A stretch of DNA of 64,000 nucleotides. Origin: Mesorhabditis belari (taxonomy: Eukaryota; Nematoda; Chromadorea; Rhabditida; Rhabditidae). A model generated the notes under the pieces. That model was not told where the DNA came from. It did no database searches and was given only the letters and a program-made list of their open reading frames with translations. The stretch is taken from positions 2,135,501 through 2,199,500 of the forward strand of contig CAUEEP010000934.1 of the NCBI GenBank assembly GCA_958450365.1, in the 5' to 3' direction. The translations under genes and the position numbers were made by a program. How positions within the stretch are numbered: the first letter of the stretch is position 1; each line of letters opens with the position of its first letter. Positions 11,561-40,068 of this stretch are shown here, piece after piece.

Positions 11561-12534
11561 CCAAGAATCCCCCAGCCTCTCCATGTCTCTCCGTCTCCTT
11601 TCATTTCATTTCCATCTCTCCCCTCTCACCTCACCTATCGTTCTTTTCCGCCTTTTCTCTTTTAAATTCTCTCGTCCTTTTCCCTTTTCCCAAATGATAC
11701 TTTTCCCCTTGATCATTCTTCACTTTTTGCACGTTTACAAACTTTACCCCCATTTCTTTCATTTACATCCCACTAATCCCAGTCTATTCTTAAACTTTTC
11801 ACCCTTTCGGATTAGTTTTAAAGTTTGAAATGATTGATTTTAAATGATGCAATAGGATTAAACTTTTCTATGATATAAAAATATTCAGCTAAATGATCTG
11901 ACTTCGATTTTTTTGTCTTTTCAAATGGTATTTTAATGCTCAAAGACAAACGCATTACTTCTGGCGCACTGGATTCCTCGGTTTTCTCGCGAAACCAAGT
12001 CATTTCCACAAGAAAATCAAGAAATCATTACTCCAGAAGGGGTGCTTTTGCAAGATTTAAGGAGAAAATACATGAGTCCTAGGACCTAGGACCTAGGAAA
12101 TACTAGGACCAAGTTTTTTTTGAAACACCTTTTCCCCAAACTCTTTCCTTTTCTCCTTCCCCCATTCCAATCAATCGATTTCCCCTCTGTTCATGTCTTT
12201 TTTTTTTGCTCTCTTTAGCCTCGTTTTCATTTCCCAATAGTACATTTTCGTTGAATTAGAGCTTTTTTAAAGCTTAAAGCTTGAAATAGCTTTTTTTGAT
12301 GTTTTGAAAGAAATTTAACTCAACTTTGGCCTATCGAGCTTCTTTTTGAAAAATTTGAACATCTTAAATTTCATTTGAAAAGATACTTAACTGAATACTA
12401 TGATTGTTTTTTTGATAGTCTAAAGCTATAGATGAATTTTTACAAGTTTACTCTAGCTTTAGACTGAATATCTTTTAAATTTCAATGGAGAAAGATACTT
12501 GAGATGGTAGAAAATCAGACTAATTTTCCAGCAG

Positions 12535-12586
12535 ATGGTAGAGAATCAAACGCCGATGTGCGTTCGGATGTGCACGCCGACAACAG
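12535..12586 (+). other. Candidate 5' exon of the Nudix gene
   Basis: An ATG lies 3 nt after a TTTTCCAG acceptor-like site, followed by an open frame (MVENQTPMCVRMCTPTT) and a GTAAAA donor. Position and strand fit a first exon of the Nudix gene at 12906-14022, with the MITE at 12650-12868 in the intron. The phase only fits if the next exon starts at an internal AG (for example after GGCTGAAG near 12940), so this stays a suggestion. Confidence 0.35.
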
Positions 12587-12649
12587 GTAAAAAGAATCAC
12601 CATAAGAATGAGAATTTGGTCTCATTTTGGTCTAGAACAACCCTAGATA

Positions 12650-12868
12650 CCGTATTTTCTCTAATAGTAGTGCACCCCGAGCGTCGCCTAAATTGCTCGA
12701 AATCTCGAGAACCGCTTATCAGAACCTATCGACGTGGGGTCGGAAAATGTAGCTGACGATGAGATCTTGACGATGATTAGAGTGTTGAGCTTCTAGGAAA
12801 ACTTTGGAAGCCATAAAATAGTCACCACCTCGGCTCATCGGGGTGCACTACTATTAGAGAAAATACGG
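12650..12868. mobile_element. MITE family B, full copy
   Basis: 219-bp element flanked by TA, with perfect-looking ends CCGTATTTTCTCTAATAGTA and the inverse. It lies about 40 bp upstream of the first recognisable Nudix exon. A second copy in the opposite orientation, truncated, is at 42481-42672. Confidence 0.88.
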
Positions 12869-12905
12869 TATATCAATTCAAACGCTCTTAATTTAGTCTC
12901 TTCAG

Positions 12906-14022
12906 CACTCGGCGGTGTCCCCAGCAATCACTGGCTGAAGGTCGATGGAAAGAATCGAAGAAAAATGGGGAAAGGATTCGAGATGGAGATGGATATCGAA
13001 TGAGAGCCGCTGGTGTATGTTTGAGAGAAGAAGGGACTGATGGAATAAAGGTGAGTGAATGAAGGTATGCAGAGCACACTTGGGAACTAATCAGTAGCTA
13101 AAGCCAACAATCGATCTTTTCAAGTTCAAAGCTCAATTCTCATCTTCTCAGGTTCTTCTCGTGTCTGGCGGAAAAGACGGTAAACAATGGGTGGTGCCCG
13201 GAGGCGGAATTGAAAGAGATGAACAGCCAGATCAAGCTGCAACGTTTGTTTTGCAAAAAAAGAAAGGAAAACAAATAATGGTTTTAGACGAGAACTCGAA
13301 GAAGAGGCCGGTGTACGGGCACAAACTATCGAAAAAATCGGCATCTTTCAGGTAAAGGTTACGGTACTCCATTGAAAGTTAGTAGAGCCGATGTCTAAAA
13401 CTATTGAGTTAACCAAAAACTTACCTAGATTCCCAAGTTTTATTTGCTAAATGCTGAATTCAAACGATTACTTTAATACCATTATCATCAAGCAGTATGT
13501 ACAATCGAGATTACAAAAAAAAATCACAGTTACACACAAAAATACAGGTACCCGTATTAAAAACAAACAAAATCATTGAAGTTCATTCATTCAAACAAAG
13601 CCTATATTATTTTCGATTTTAGGATGACAACAGAAAACACCGAACCACCGTTTTTCTGATGCGAGTCCAAGAGGAGTTGAATGTTTGGGAGGATGGGCAA
13701 AGGGTGGGTTAGATTAGACCATTTTCTAAAAGGTGCCCTCCAGCAAAGTTTACTGTACTTCTGGGACCAAGTTTTTTTAAAAAAGCTGTAGGAGCACGAT
13801 AGCTAAAGGGCATCTTTTAAGGAACATCTTTCCTCTAATCCGTTTCCTAAAAGATTACGGTTTGAAAGAAAATGAACACTTTTTAAGAAACGGATTGGTT
13901 AAGGGGAGCCTTTCACATCCGAATTTCAGGGTCGCCGACGCGAGTGGATGAGTCTAACGGTGGGAATCGAGGTGGTCAAGGACTCACAAAGGGCAATCCT
14001 ACGAGCGGTCATGCAGCAATGA
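12906..14022 (+). CDS. Diphosphoinositol polyphosphate phosphohydrolase (Nudix, DIPP type)
   Basis: Exons 12906-13050 (start uncertain), 13152-13243, 13288-13351, 13623-13703 and 13930-14022 read in one frame to TGA. The Nudix box is intact across an intron: GGGIERDEQPDQAAT followed by RELEEEAGV, matching G-x5-E-x7-REUxEExGU. DIPP-specific neighbours are present: DGDGYRMRAAGVC before the box, then KIGIFQDDNRKHRTTV and VWEDGQRGRRREW after it, as in human NUDT3/NUDT4. The enzyme should hydrolyse inositol pyrophosphates and diadenosine polyphosphates in the cytosol. The C-terminus is short, ending in AVMQQ. The 5' end is unresolved: the frame is open back to a CTTCAG acceptor at 12905, and a candidate upstream exon is listed. 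The gene converges with ARFRP1, about 0.33 kb apart. Confidence 0.92.
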
Positions 14023-14348
14023 GGAATAGCCACAAAATAGAACTCCTTTAAAACGGTGAGCTCAAATAAGAACGATGGAGATTATCGATGAGTATCACAA
14101 CCAAGTATAAAACGGGGTACTTGAGATTTAGATTGTAACAAAACAGTTAAAAATACTCAGTCAACAAGACTTAGCATCTTGTCTGCAGAGATTTAAAATA
14201 TAAAAGTCCATCTGTAGCTTTAGACTATCTAAAAACAGTCATAGCATTTAGCCAACAAAACAGAGTATTTTTTTTCAATTGAAACTTAAAAGATATTTCG
14301 TCTAAAGCCACCGTAAACCTATAAAAACCAAATGTATCACATAAAGCC

Positions 14349-17001
14349 CTACAATTGCAGTTTCTGATCGGCTTGTTGCAGCGATCGAACCAGCCACCGC
14401 ACACATCGATCGATGTTATGTCCTTCCAGCGCCGACACGGGCAATACCGCCAAATCCGACCGGTGCTCATCATCGGAGAGTAGTGTTCGAATCTAAAATA
14501 TCAATATTATATCAAATCCCAATATCGATAGTATTATTTTAACGGTTTCCCCCTTGAAATATCTTTTTTTTTTTTCATTTTTCATATCATTTCATCAACA
14601 TAATCCTTTCTCTTGACATCGAATTCGTAAATTTTCATGGTTTAAGGACAATTTTGAATAGGTATCTAAGATTTTTCATTGTTAAACCAGTCAGCAATGC
14701 CGGTTATTCGTTCAGTTTTTGATTCATAATCTTAAATTTTATGTCAAAAGAAACCGCTTGAGATGAGTTTTAAGATCAAAATCTGCCAAAAATGAACGAA
14801 TAACTGAAAGAGTTTCTTGACACTTTCCTCTCTAGCATACAATTGTGCGCAAATTCCGAGCCGATACCAATTTTACCTTTAAAAACTGTTAAACTATTCC
14901 GTAAAGAGTTTGAAAGCTTTAGCAAGCCGCAGTATCTATGCAATCGAAAGTCTCGAACTCGAACCAAATTCAGAGGGCATTCAAAGAAAAACTTCAGCCC
15001 AAACCTGGCACGGATAAAATTAGTATTGGATCAAAATTTGCTCACATTCGGGGATTTTGCTTACTTCGCTCGCCGTAGCCGCCCCGTCCAATTCGCTCTT
15101 GTTTACAGCCACCAACACTGGTATTTGTTGAATGAATTCCGATTTCATCACATCATCTTAAACTAATAATTTGATCCAGAAACTAAATTTTATCTACAGT
15201 CAGATCTTTTTTCCCTTTTTGATTTAGAACTTTTGATGCTCGATTTCTTTTAGGCTATTACTCGGGTTTATCGCATGCAATGCTCAAAAGTGTAAATAAA
15301 GATTCTTGAAAGGTTCTGCTGTGAAACTACAATGAAAAGTTGCACAAAAAAAATTTATAGTTTCAAGCCTATAAGATTATGAGATAAAACTTACAAAAAC
15401 ACGAGGATACGGTGTCAAAAAGTTCTCGTCTTGTCCCGTCGATGACAAAAATCAACGCGCTGGCTTCCTAAATTTAGAGGATAAGAAAGTTTTTACTGTA
15501 CAAACATTGAGATTAATGCTTGTAACAAGTAGTACATGCAATTTTAGCTATAAAACGTCACAGCACCCACCGAATAGTACGTGTTCCAAAGCGTTCGCAA
15601 ATCCTCCTGTCCGCCGAGATCCCAGAAATTCAGTCGCACTTGACCGACCTCGACTTTTCCGACTAAATAAGCTGACATTAACACAGATACATTAAAGATA
15701 ATACTTTCTTAAAAAATGAAAAAATAAAAACTATCTTAAAAGCTACTAGGTTGATGCAAAAGAAATTTCAGTCGGTATTTTTTGAATCTGGAAATCTTAT
15801 TTGATTTTCTTTTGTATATTTGTACTCTTGGATATTTACTTTATTTTTACGCTTTTTCCAAAACAGAGCTTTCACTTTTTAATTGATATTTGCTCATGGT
15901 TGGGTCAAAAGTATGTTGTGCGCACGCATTTTCTCTACGACTTCGAGATGGGCAAAAGCGCTACCGAATCACATCGTGATCTCTGTTCCACTTTTGGAGA
16001 ATAAGTTATGACCGAAAGATCCTGCCAGCTCTGGTTTGGCCCGATTCCGAGAAGGTATTGAATCTCTTGAAGACGAACCACATGGGCATCGTTCGGCAGC
16101 GATCGATAATAATGAATTGGGACAACTTATTGAAGCCGATCAAATGCAAACAACACGAGAGTTTGCCAAACATTTCCAATGTTGCTTACATCTCAAGAAG
16201 GTTGGCCAAATTTTGCGTCAAAATGGTTTAATTCCCTCGACTATCAATTTTCTCCGTGACAACGCGCCAGCTCACACAGCGAAAGCTACTTGTATGGAGT
16301 TAGAGGAATTAGGACGAAGCGTCTTACCGCATGCGCCATATAGTCCAGACTTATCACCACCTAATTTTCACCTCTTCAGATCGATGCAACATTCCCTTGC
16401 GAATTGCCAGTTTATGAATGCGCAAGAAGTCAAAATTTGGGTGACCAACTACTTTCAATCACAGAATCAAGAGTTCTTCGATAAGGGGATCCGCAATCTG
16501 AAGCAACGTTGGAGGGATGTTATGAATAACGATGGTGCTTATTGTTTGGAATAAATTGTTACCTAAATGAATTTTGATTAAATTTAATGTTTGCAAAAAA
16601 CCGAAATTTCTTTTGCATCAACCTAGTATGGTATAAAGCATTTAACCAACCATTCAATCCAACCGTGCTCGTGATCTTTGATGGGCGCAACACGCCGTAG
16701 TCCCGGATGAATTTTGCTTTGATTTGCTCGAGGAAAGTCTAAAAACGTTTATTAAAACAAATCAAGAACAGAATTTAAGTATAACCGCTCAAAAGATATA
16801 AAAAACAATCAAACGCCTGTTTTATTAAAACATCTTAAAACTTTCAAATTAGATTGCAGCGAAAAGCTCTACATTTTCTTATTTTAATCACAAAAACACG
16901 AAACCAACCGTTTTCCCGGCATTGTCCAACCCAACGATGACGATGTAGTAGTCGTGTTTGGCGAAGAAATGCTCATAGAGTCCCACTGAAAGGGTGTACA
17001 T
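14349..17001 (-). CDS. arfrp-1: ARFRP1-like Arf-family GTPase
   Basis: Golgi Arf-related GTPase acting upstream of Arl1 in trans-Golgi traffic. Exons 17001-16909, 16738-16651, 15662-15571, 15467-15395, 15156-15065 and 14492-14349 give 193 aa (human ARFRP1 has 201). The start ATG (MYTLSVGLYEHFF) matches the family start MYTL, which replaces the N-myristoyl glycine of ordinary Arfs. P-loop GLDNAGKT is at residues 24-31, switch-2 WDLGGQED at about 75-82, and the C-terminal VSALEG is present. The guanine-specificity motif reads NKSE (134-137) instead of NKxD, a conservative Asp-to-Glu change worth noting. Intron 2 is enlarged by a nested mariner relic (15749-16623). A TTTCCAG acceptor about 75 nt upstream of the ATG may mark the end of the 5' UTR. 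The gene is head to head with RPB7. Confidence 0.95.
15749..16623 (+). mobile_element. Defective mariner transposon
   Basis: Element bounded by inverted repeats GGTTGATGCAAAAGAAATTT and its inverse, with TA on both sides, inserted in intron 2 of ARFRP1 in the opposite orientation to that gene. It carries a degenerate transposase (see 16036-16554). At 875 bp it is shorter than the usual mariner length of about 1.3 kb. Confidence 0.95.
16036..16554 (+). pseudogene. Mariner transposase remnant
   Basis: 172-codon frame with mariner similarity throughout. The helix-turn-helix half (AREFAKHF-like text, KKVGQILRQNGLIP) runs directly into LRDNAPAHTAKA, so the segment that normally carries the first catalytic Asp has been deleted. 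The second Asp (RDNAPAH) and the YSPDLSP motif remain. The third catalytic position, normally the Asp of SDYHLF, is Asn in PPNFHLF. The more N-terminal part is frame-shifted upstream of 16036. The protein cannot be an active transposase. Confidence 0.9.
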
Positions 17002-17564
17002 CGACAATTGAAGCGCTAATCGAAGAATGGGCCGTCTTTCTGTTGAACGTAGACAAAGAAGAGACGATTGGGCCTGGAAATACAAGAAATTGAACAGTTT
17101 AATAAGAAAGAGAGTTTAATAAGAAGTTTAATAAGAAGAGGAAACAATATAAAAAATGAATTCCGACAGGATTTTTGCTTTTATAAAAATAGGAAATTAT
17201 TCACAATTTAAGATATTCCATCAATAAACTAAAAACCTTGATTTTTGAAAAGTTATTTAAAAATTATTTTATTTGGATCAAGTCCAACACTTAAGCTCAA
17301 AAAGTTCACTTCTACACAAAGTTCAACGTCTAAACCTTCACTTTTCATTGCAAATGTTATTGCCAACCGACCTAACCCTGATAGTTGTCTTCCCCTCACC
17401 GATCCGCTCCTCTTTGCCCCATTTCTCTCAATTTTCGTACACAGACCACACGCGTTCATTATTTCTACTTTCAAAAAACGCTACGTAGCCTATACAATTC
17501 ATCGCTTTTTTTCTTGTTTTCTCATTGTTTTTTCATTGTTTTGATGTAATGAATGAAATTTTAG
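17002..17564. promoter_or_regulatory. Shared intergenic region between ARFRP1 and RPB7
   Basis: 563 bp separate the two divergently read start codons, so the region probably carries promoter elements for both genes. A CTTCCCCTCACC-like pyrimidine tract lies near 17390. No TATA-type box or other motif could be assigned. Confidence 0.4.
17563..17564 (+). other. 3' splice acceptor touching the RPB7 start codon
   Basis: The sequence ATTTTAG|ATG places an acceptor at the start codon. With no upstream coding exon needed, this fits a spliced-leader addition site, or less likely the end of a 5' UTR intron. Confidence 0.6.
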
Positions 17565-18812
17565 ATGTTCTACCATTTGGCGTTGGATCATGAGGTGTCG
17601 CTGCATCCAAAATATTTCGGTCCGCAACTACACGACACCATCAAGAATAAGTTATTCAGTGAGGTGTGGTATATTTTTTATTGTTATAAGCTAAATTTTA
17701 AAATCTAGACAGTAAACAAGCGCTGTGAAAGCTTAAAAGCTTTCACTTTAAGCTTTAAAGCTTAAAAGGAACACAGACTTGCCATTTTTAAATTTAAAAC
17801 ACAGAATTGTTTTTAAAACTCTTAGAACAAGTAAACAAGGACTATCTGTTGTTTTAAAGCTTTTGTTTAACCCTAAATCCTGAAAGTTCAACATATCTAC
17901 AGCATTTTTTTTACGTTTTCAGCAATTACCCATGATCAAACGCAAAAAAATTATAACATTATAGCTTTTTGGGTAAAAATCTCGTTTTTGAAATGTTTTA
18001 ATGTTTTTTTTACAGGTAGAGGGTACATGTACGGGAAAATACGGCTTTGTGATCGCGGTGACAACCATCGACACGATTGGTCATGGAATTATACAGCCAG
18101 GTGCGGATTATTGACTTAATAATTCTTTTAATTGCAACTTTTTTTAGGGAGAGGATGTGTTATCTACCCAGTCAAGTACAAGGCGATCGTCTTTCGCCCG
18201 TTCAAAGGCCAAGTCATGGATGCTGTTGTCAATCAGGCTTGTCTTTACAAAGTTTTATTAGGCAGGGCAAAGCTGAACAGCTAAACATTGCTGAACATTT
18301 AAAAACAGCAAGGCTTTTTCTAATACATTAGTTTAGGTGAACAAGCTGGGTATCTTCTGCGACATAGGTCCGCTTCAATGTTTCATCTCCCGTCACTGTA
18401 TCCCGCCTGATATGGAATTTGAGCCAAATTCGAATCCACCGTGCTACAAATCGACCGAGTAAGTTTTGTTTTGTGATATTACGGATTAAAAAGTTGTTAA
18501 CTTTCTTGTTTTGAATGTTAATGCGAATCTTTTAGTGAGTCAATTGTTATCAAGCCGGACAACGAAATTCGAGTAAGTTTTCTCTCCTTTTTAATTTGTG
18601 GTTAACGGTAAGAAGACCCAATTTTAAGCTTCATTACTAGAATCATTTAAATTTCTAACGTTTGATTGCAACGGCCGGTCGTTCTATTAGAATTTTTACG
18701 GTAACTTCATAAATTAAAGAATATTTTTCTTTAGCTCAAACTCATTGGCACTCGCGTGGACGCCAAAGAAATCTTCGTCATCGGCACGTTGATGGATGAA
18801 TACTTAACATAA
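17565..18812 (+). CDS. rpb-7: RNA polymerase II subunit RPB7
   Basis: Exons 17565-17663, 18016-18100, 18148-18236, 18337-18458, 18536-18572 and 18735-18812 give 169 aa (human POLR2G 172). The protein matches RPB7 from end to end: [19 protein letters not shown], the first-domain [10 protein letters not shown], then [13 protein letters not shown], and in the OB domain [24 protein letters not shown] and [14 protein letters not shown]7 pairs with RPB4 in the stalk of Pol II and helps initiation and RNA binding. Exon 3 ends CAG|GCTTGT; only a GC donor at 18237-18238 keeps the conserved junction NQ|VNKLGIF in frame, so intron 3 appears to be GC-AG. The downstream SEC11 gene is in the same orientation. 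Confidence 0.97.
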
Positions 18813-19120
18813 ATTGGGCGCGTTTTGACGTTATTATTTTTATATTTCGCTAATCATCTTCGAACGTTGTTGTCTTTTTGTGCGAAGTGGTGATCTTTAT
18901 TCGGTTTCTTGCTGTTTTTTTTTCGATATTCTTTCGCTTGATCTCATTTTGCTGTGTTTTACAGAGTTACGATAAAGTTCTGAGCTAGTTTTTTTTCAAA
19001 TAATATGTGAATTTCAAGGGCGTGACCCTTAAATCTTTTCTAAATCCAAGCTAATCATTTCTTCTATGATTTTATATAATTTTTCTAACTAATTCTCCAG
19101 TTGCATTGTCAACCTTCTTT

Positions 19121-19122
19121 AG
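19121..19122 (+). other. Putative trans-splice acceptor of SEC11
   Basis: AACCTTCTTTAG|GAATCATG: an acceptor 5 nt upstream of the SEC11 start, 310 bp after the RPB7 stop. In nematodes this arrangement marks either an ordinary SL1 gene or a downstream operon gene. Confidence 0.6.
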
Positions 19123-19127
19123 GAATC

Positions 19128-20122
19128 ATGGCTATTTCCGATTGGGCGATTTTTGACGAGATTCGTCGTATGAATTTGAGACAAATCACTTATCAGGTGT
19201 GTTTTTTAACTTTAAACTTATCGTTAGAAAGTCTAAGCTAAAGCGGCCTTTTTACCTAAAGTTCTGCAAAAAAATCACACTTTTACAACGCTGTTAGTAG
19301 GTCATTCACTAATATTCCCATTAAATTTTTACATTTTAGTGTCTCAATTTTGCAATGGTTGTCTCATCAGCTCTGATGATTTGGAAAGGACTCATGTTTT
19401 TCACCGGAAGCGAATCTCCCATCGTTGTCGTTCTTTCAGGTACAAGATCACCTAGTTTCGTGAACGTTACTTCATTTCAACAGTGCAAAACCCTAAAGTG
19501 TTATTTATAACATCAATATTTAGGTTCAATGGAGCCAGCTTTTTACCGAGGAGATCTTCTAATGCTAACCAATGATCAGGTAAAGTTTCTTTTAGTAAAA
19601 GTTTATGCTTTTAAATTTTAGTCGGATCCCGTGCGCGCTGGTGATATCACCGTGTTCAAAATTGATGGTCGAGATATTCCGATTGTTCATCGTGTCATCA
19701 AGGTAGTTATTTTTTTTCCAGGAATATGCATTTCATTTCTTTATAGGTTCACGAAAAGGCCAATCACGATACGAAGCTTTTGACGAAGGGTGACAATAAT
19801 CAGGTGAGTCACAAGTTTTATGGAGGTTTAGCTGAAATTTGGTTCAATTGGAGAAAAAACGTTAAGAATGATATGTTTAAAGTTTAAATTCAAGTTTTAT
19901 CAATAAATTGTTCGTCGCATTTTATTTTCTTTTTAGGTGGACGATCGTGGTCTCTACGCGGCTGGTCAATTGTGGTTGAATCGAACGGATGTGGTGGGAC
20001 GAGCAAAAGGAATCGTGCCTTATGTCGGAATGGTGACCATCCTGATGAACGACTATCCGAAATTGAAATACGCTGTGCTTGGCGCGCTTGCTTTGTTTGT
20101 GATTCTTCATCGGGAACAATAA
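19128..20122 (+). CDS. Signal peptidase complex catalytic subunit SEC11
   Basis: ER membrane serine protease that removes signal peptides. Exons 19128-19196, 19340-19439, 19524-19579, 19622-19702, 19747-19803 and 19937-20122 give 182 aa (human SEC11A 179). A single N-terminal membrane anchor (about residues 24-45) precedes the catalytic region. Catalytic Ser56 lies in LSGSMEP, His98 in PIVHRVIK, Asp118 in TKGDNN and Asp124 in VDDRGLY. A hydrophobic segment [14 protein letters not shown] ends the protein. All introns are short and end TTTAG/TATAG. The gene follows RPB7 in tandem. Confidence 0.97.
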
Positions 20123-21041
20123 AGTTAGGCAACATGTTTTTTTGGGATAATAAAATTGGGGTAGGTTTTTGGGGTTTTTGATCAGCTAAACTTTGTAAAA
20201 AGTTTCAAATAACTTTTTATCGAAAGACAAGTGATTTTAAATACAAATTAGCTACGATAATACCCAAATAAATAACCCAGCCCGAATTTTATTAAGGATG
20301 CGATAAAGTCCTAGTATTTTGTCTCATTACAGTAAAAATATTCAGTCAGACTAATATCCCTCAGATTTTTCATTTAAAGCTAAAGATATTCGGTCTTAAT
20401 GCTTAATTTTTATTGCTGTAATGAGATATTATACTTGAAAGTTACCGTATCTTCCAGATACCCGTTTCCTCTAAAAACTTAATCTAATAGTTTTCTCATG
20501 ATTGTAATTGTTTGTGTTTCTTTTAAGATTTCTCTGGTGCCTACAATTTTTTGGGGACTTTTTTGTTCGTTTGTGTTGTGTCATTTGAAAAGTCGACCCT
20601 ATTTCCAAAGTGTATTTCTTTTTCTGTTGATAATGGTTATTTTACTATATCATGTTATTTTTATATATCAAATGCATTGAGACGAGCAAAAATGTGATTT
20701 TTTGGGTATTTTCTTTTTAAATAAATTATTGGTTTAATTTTATTGGTTTGAAAGAAAATGCAACATTTAGGGTTCAAAAATCAAATTCTGGTTCGTTTTT
20801 AGATTTAAAAATATCCGAATTGGTGTTAAAATTATCCCTAGCCAGCACCAAATATTTTCTTTTAGATGGCAACGAAAATTTTGGAAACCATGGCAACGAG
20901 TCGCTTTATTGGTGCTGTAGTTGGGGGGGTAAAACACCCAGCTGGCACCAATTTTTTCGTTTATCGTTGAATTTTGACTATTGACTATTGACTAACGAAC
21001 TGGTTATATAGATATTCAGCTTTCTTATGCTTTAGTTATTT
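20123..21041. other. Intergenic region between SEC11 and CC2D2A
   Basis: About 0.9 kb of AT-rich DNA. It holds a small hairpin element at 20318-20432 whose ends TCTCATTACAGTAAAAAT and the inverse match. Nothing coding was recognised. Confidence 0.5.
20318..20432. mobile_element. Small hairpin element
   Basis: Inverted arms TCTCATTACAGTAAAAAT and the inverse of TCTCATTACAGCAATAAAAA enclose about 75 bp. Probably a miniature element; no family could be assigned. Confidence 0.5.
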
Positions 21042-21043
21042 AG
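21042..21043 (+). other. Putative trans-splice acceptor of CC2D2A
   Basis: TTATTTAG|CAATG puts an acceptor 2 nt before the chosen start codon at 21046, supporting that start. Confidence 0.6.
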
Positions 21044-21045
21044 CA

Positions 21046-39102
<18,057 letters not shown>

Positions 39103-40068
39103 ACTCCTCAATTTTTTGTTTTATCTATATTTGTCGAAGCATAAAATCATCATAATATGCAAATTTGTGCACAGAAACAGAAAACAACAAAACAAACAAA
39201 CAAAAGACAACCTGAAATCACCGAAAAAGGCACACAAAGCGCGCAACAAAGCGCGCAACAAAGCGCGCAACAAAGCACACAATTTTGATTATCCGGCGCA
39301 TTGAATTTAAACCTCCTTTTTGACTATTCGACTAGCTTCCAAAAAATCCGTACATAAGACATTTTAATTGTCGTTAGTTTATTCTATGATATGCCCGCTT
39401 TTCTCTTTGAATTTGAACAATAATCGCAATAAAATTAAAATGATACTGATGAGAAGCCCAAGAGTGCAAGACACCATTTCTAAGCCCTATTTCTTTTCAG
39501 TTAGCTTCAAAACGCACATAGAATGCACATAGAATTTGAGTTATAACGAGAAAAAAGATAAAACTGATAAAATGAGAAATGGAGATAAAACGGAGACTTT
39601 ATTCCTATTGTAATAATAAAGCTGGATAAGGCTTGATAAGGCTTGATTATTGATAAGACTTGATTATTGATAAGGCTTGATTATTGATAAGACTTGATTA
39701 TTGATAAGGCTTGATTATTGAGAAGGCTTGATTATTGAGAAGGCTTGATTATTGAGAAGGCTTCATTATTGAGAAGGCTTGATTATTGAGAAGGCTTCAT
39801 TATTGAGAAGGCTTCATTATTGAGAAGGCTTCATTATTGAGAAGGCTTGATTATTGAGAAGGCTTGAATAAAGCTCTGTTACTGTATTTGTTGCGTCCCT
39901 TTGTCCCCTCCACCTCATCCATTTCGATAATCTTTCACTCACACTAAAATAGAGAACTATTTAAACATAAAATTTTGATTTCCAGCTAGAATTGCTAGCC
40001 TCTAAAATTTAAAATTTGGATCTAAAATGTAAAATTTTCATTTAAAGATCAAATAAAACGAAATCAAG
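39103..40068. other. Region between CC2D2A and the coiled-coil gene
   Basis: It contains the array at 39620-39870 and a short GCGCGCAACAAA repeat near 39240. No exon was recognised. Confidence 0.5.
39620..39870. repeat. TTGATTATTGAGAAGGC 17-mer array
   Basis: About 14 units; early units read ATTGATAAGGC and later ones ATTGAGAAGGC, so the variants are grouped. Confidence 0.93.

Larger units (their letters stand above)
8591..12534. other. Gene-poor, repeat-rich intergenic region
   Basis: No exon chain with conserved protein similarity was seen over about 3.9 kb. The stretch holds the arrays listed separately at 9113-9366, 9958-10100 and 11335-11560, and AT-rich unique DNA between them. Confidence 0.5.

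Noticed and set aside
12535..12756. 73-codon plus-strand frame as an independent gene
   Set aside because: It runs through MITE family B. Only its first 52 nt have exon-like features, listed as a candidate 5' exon.
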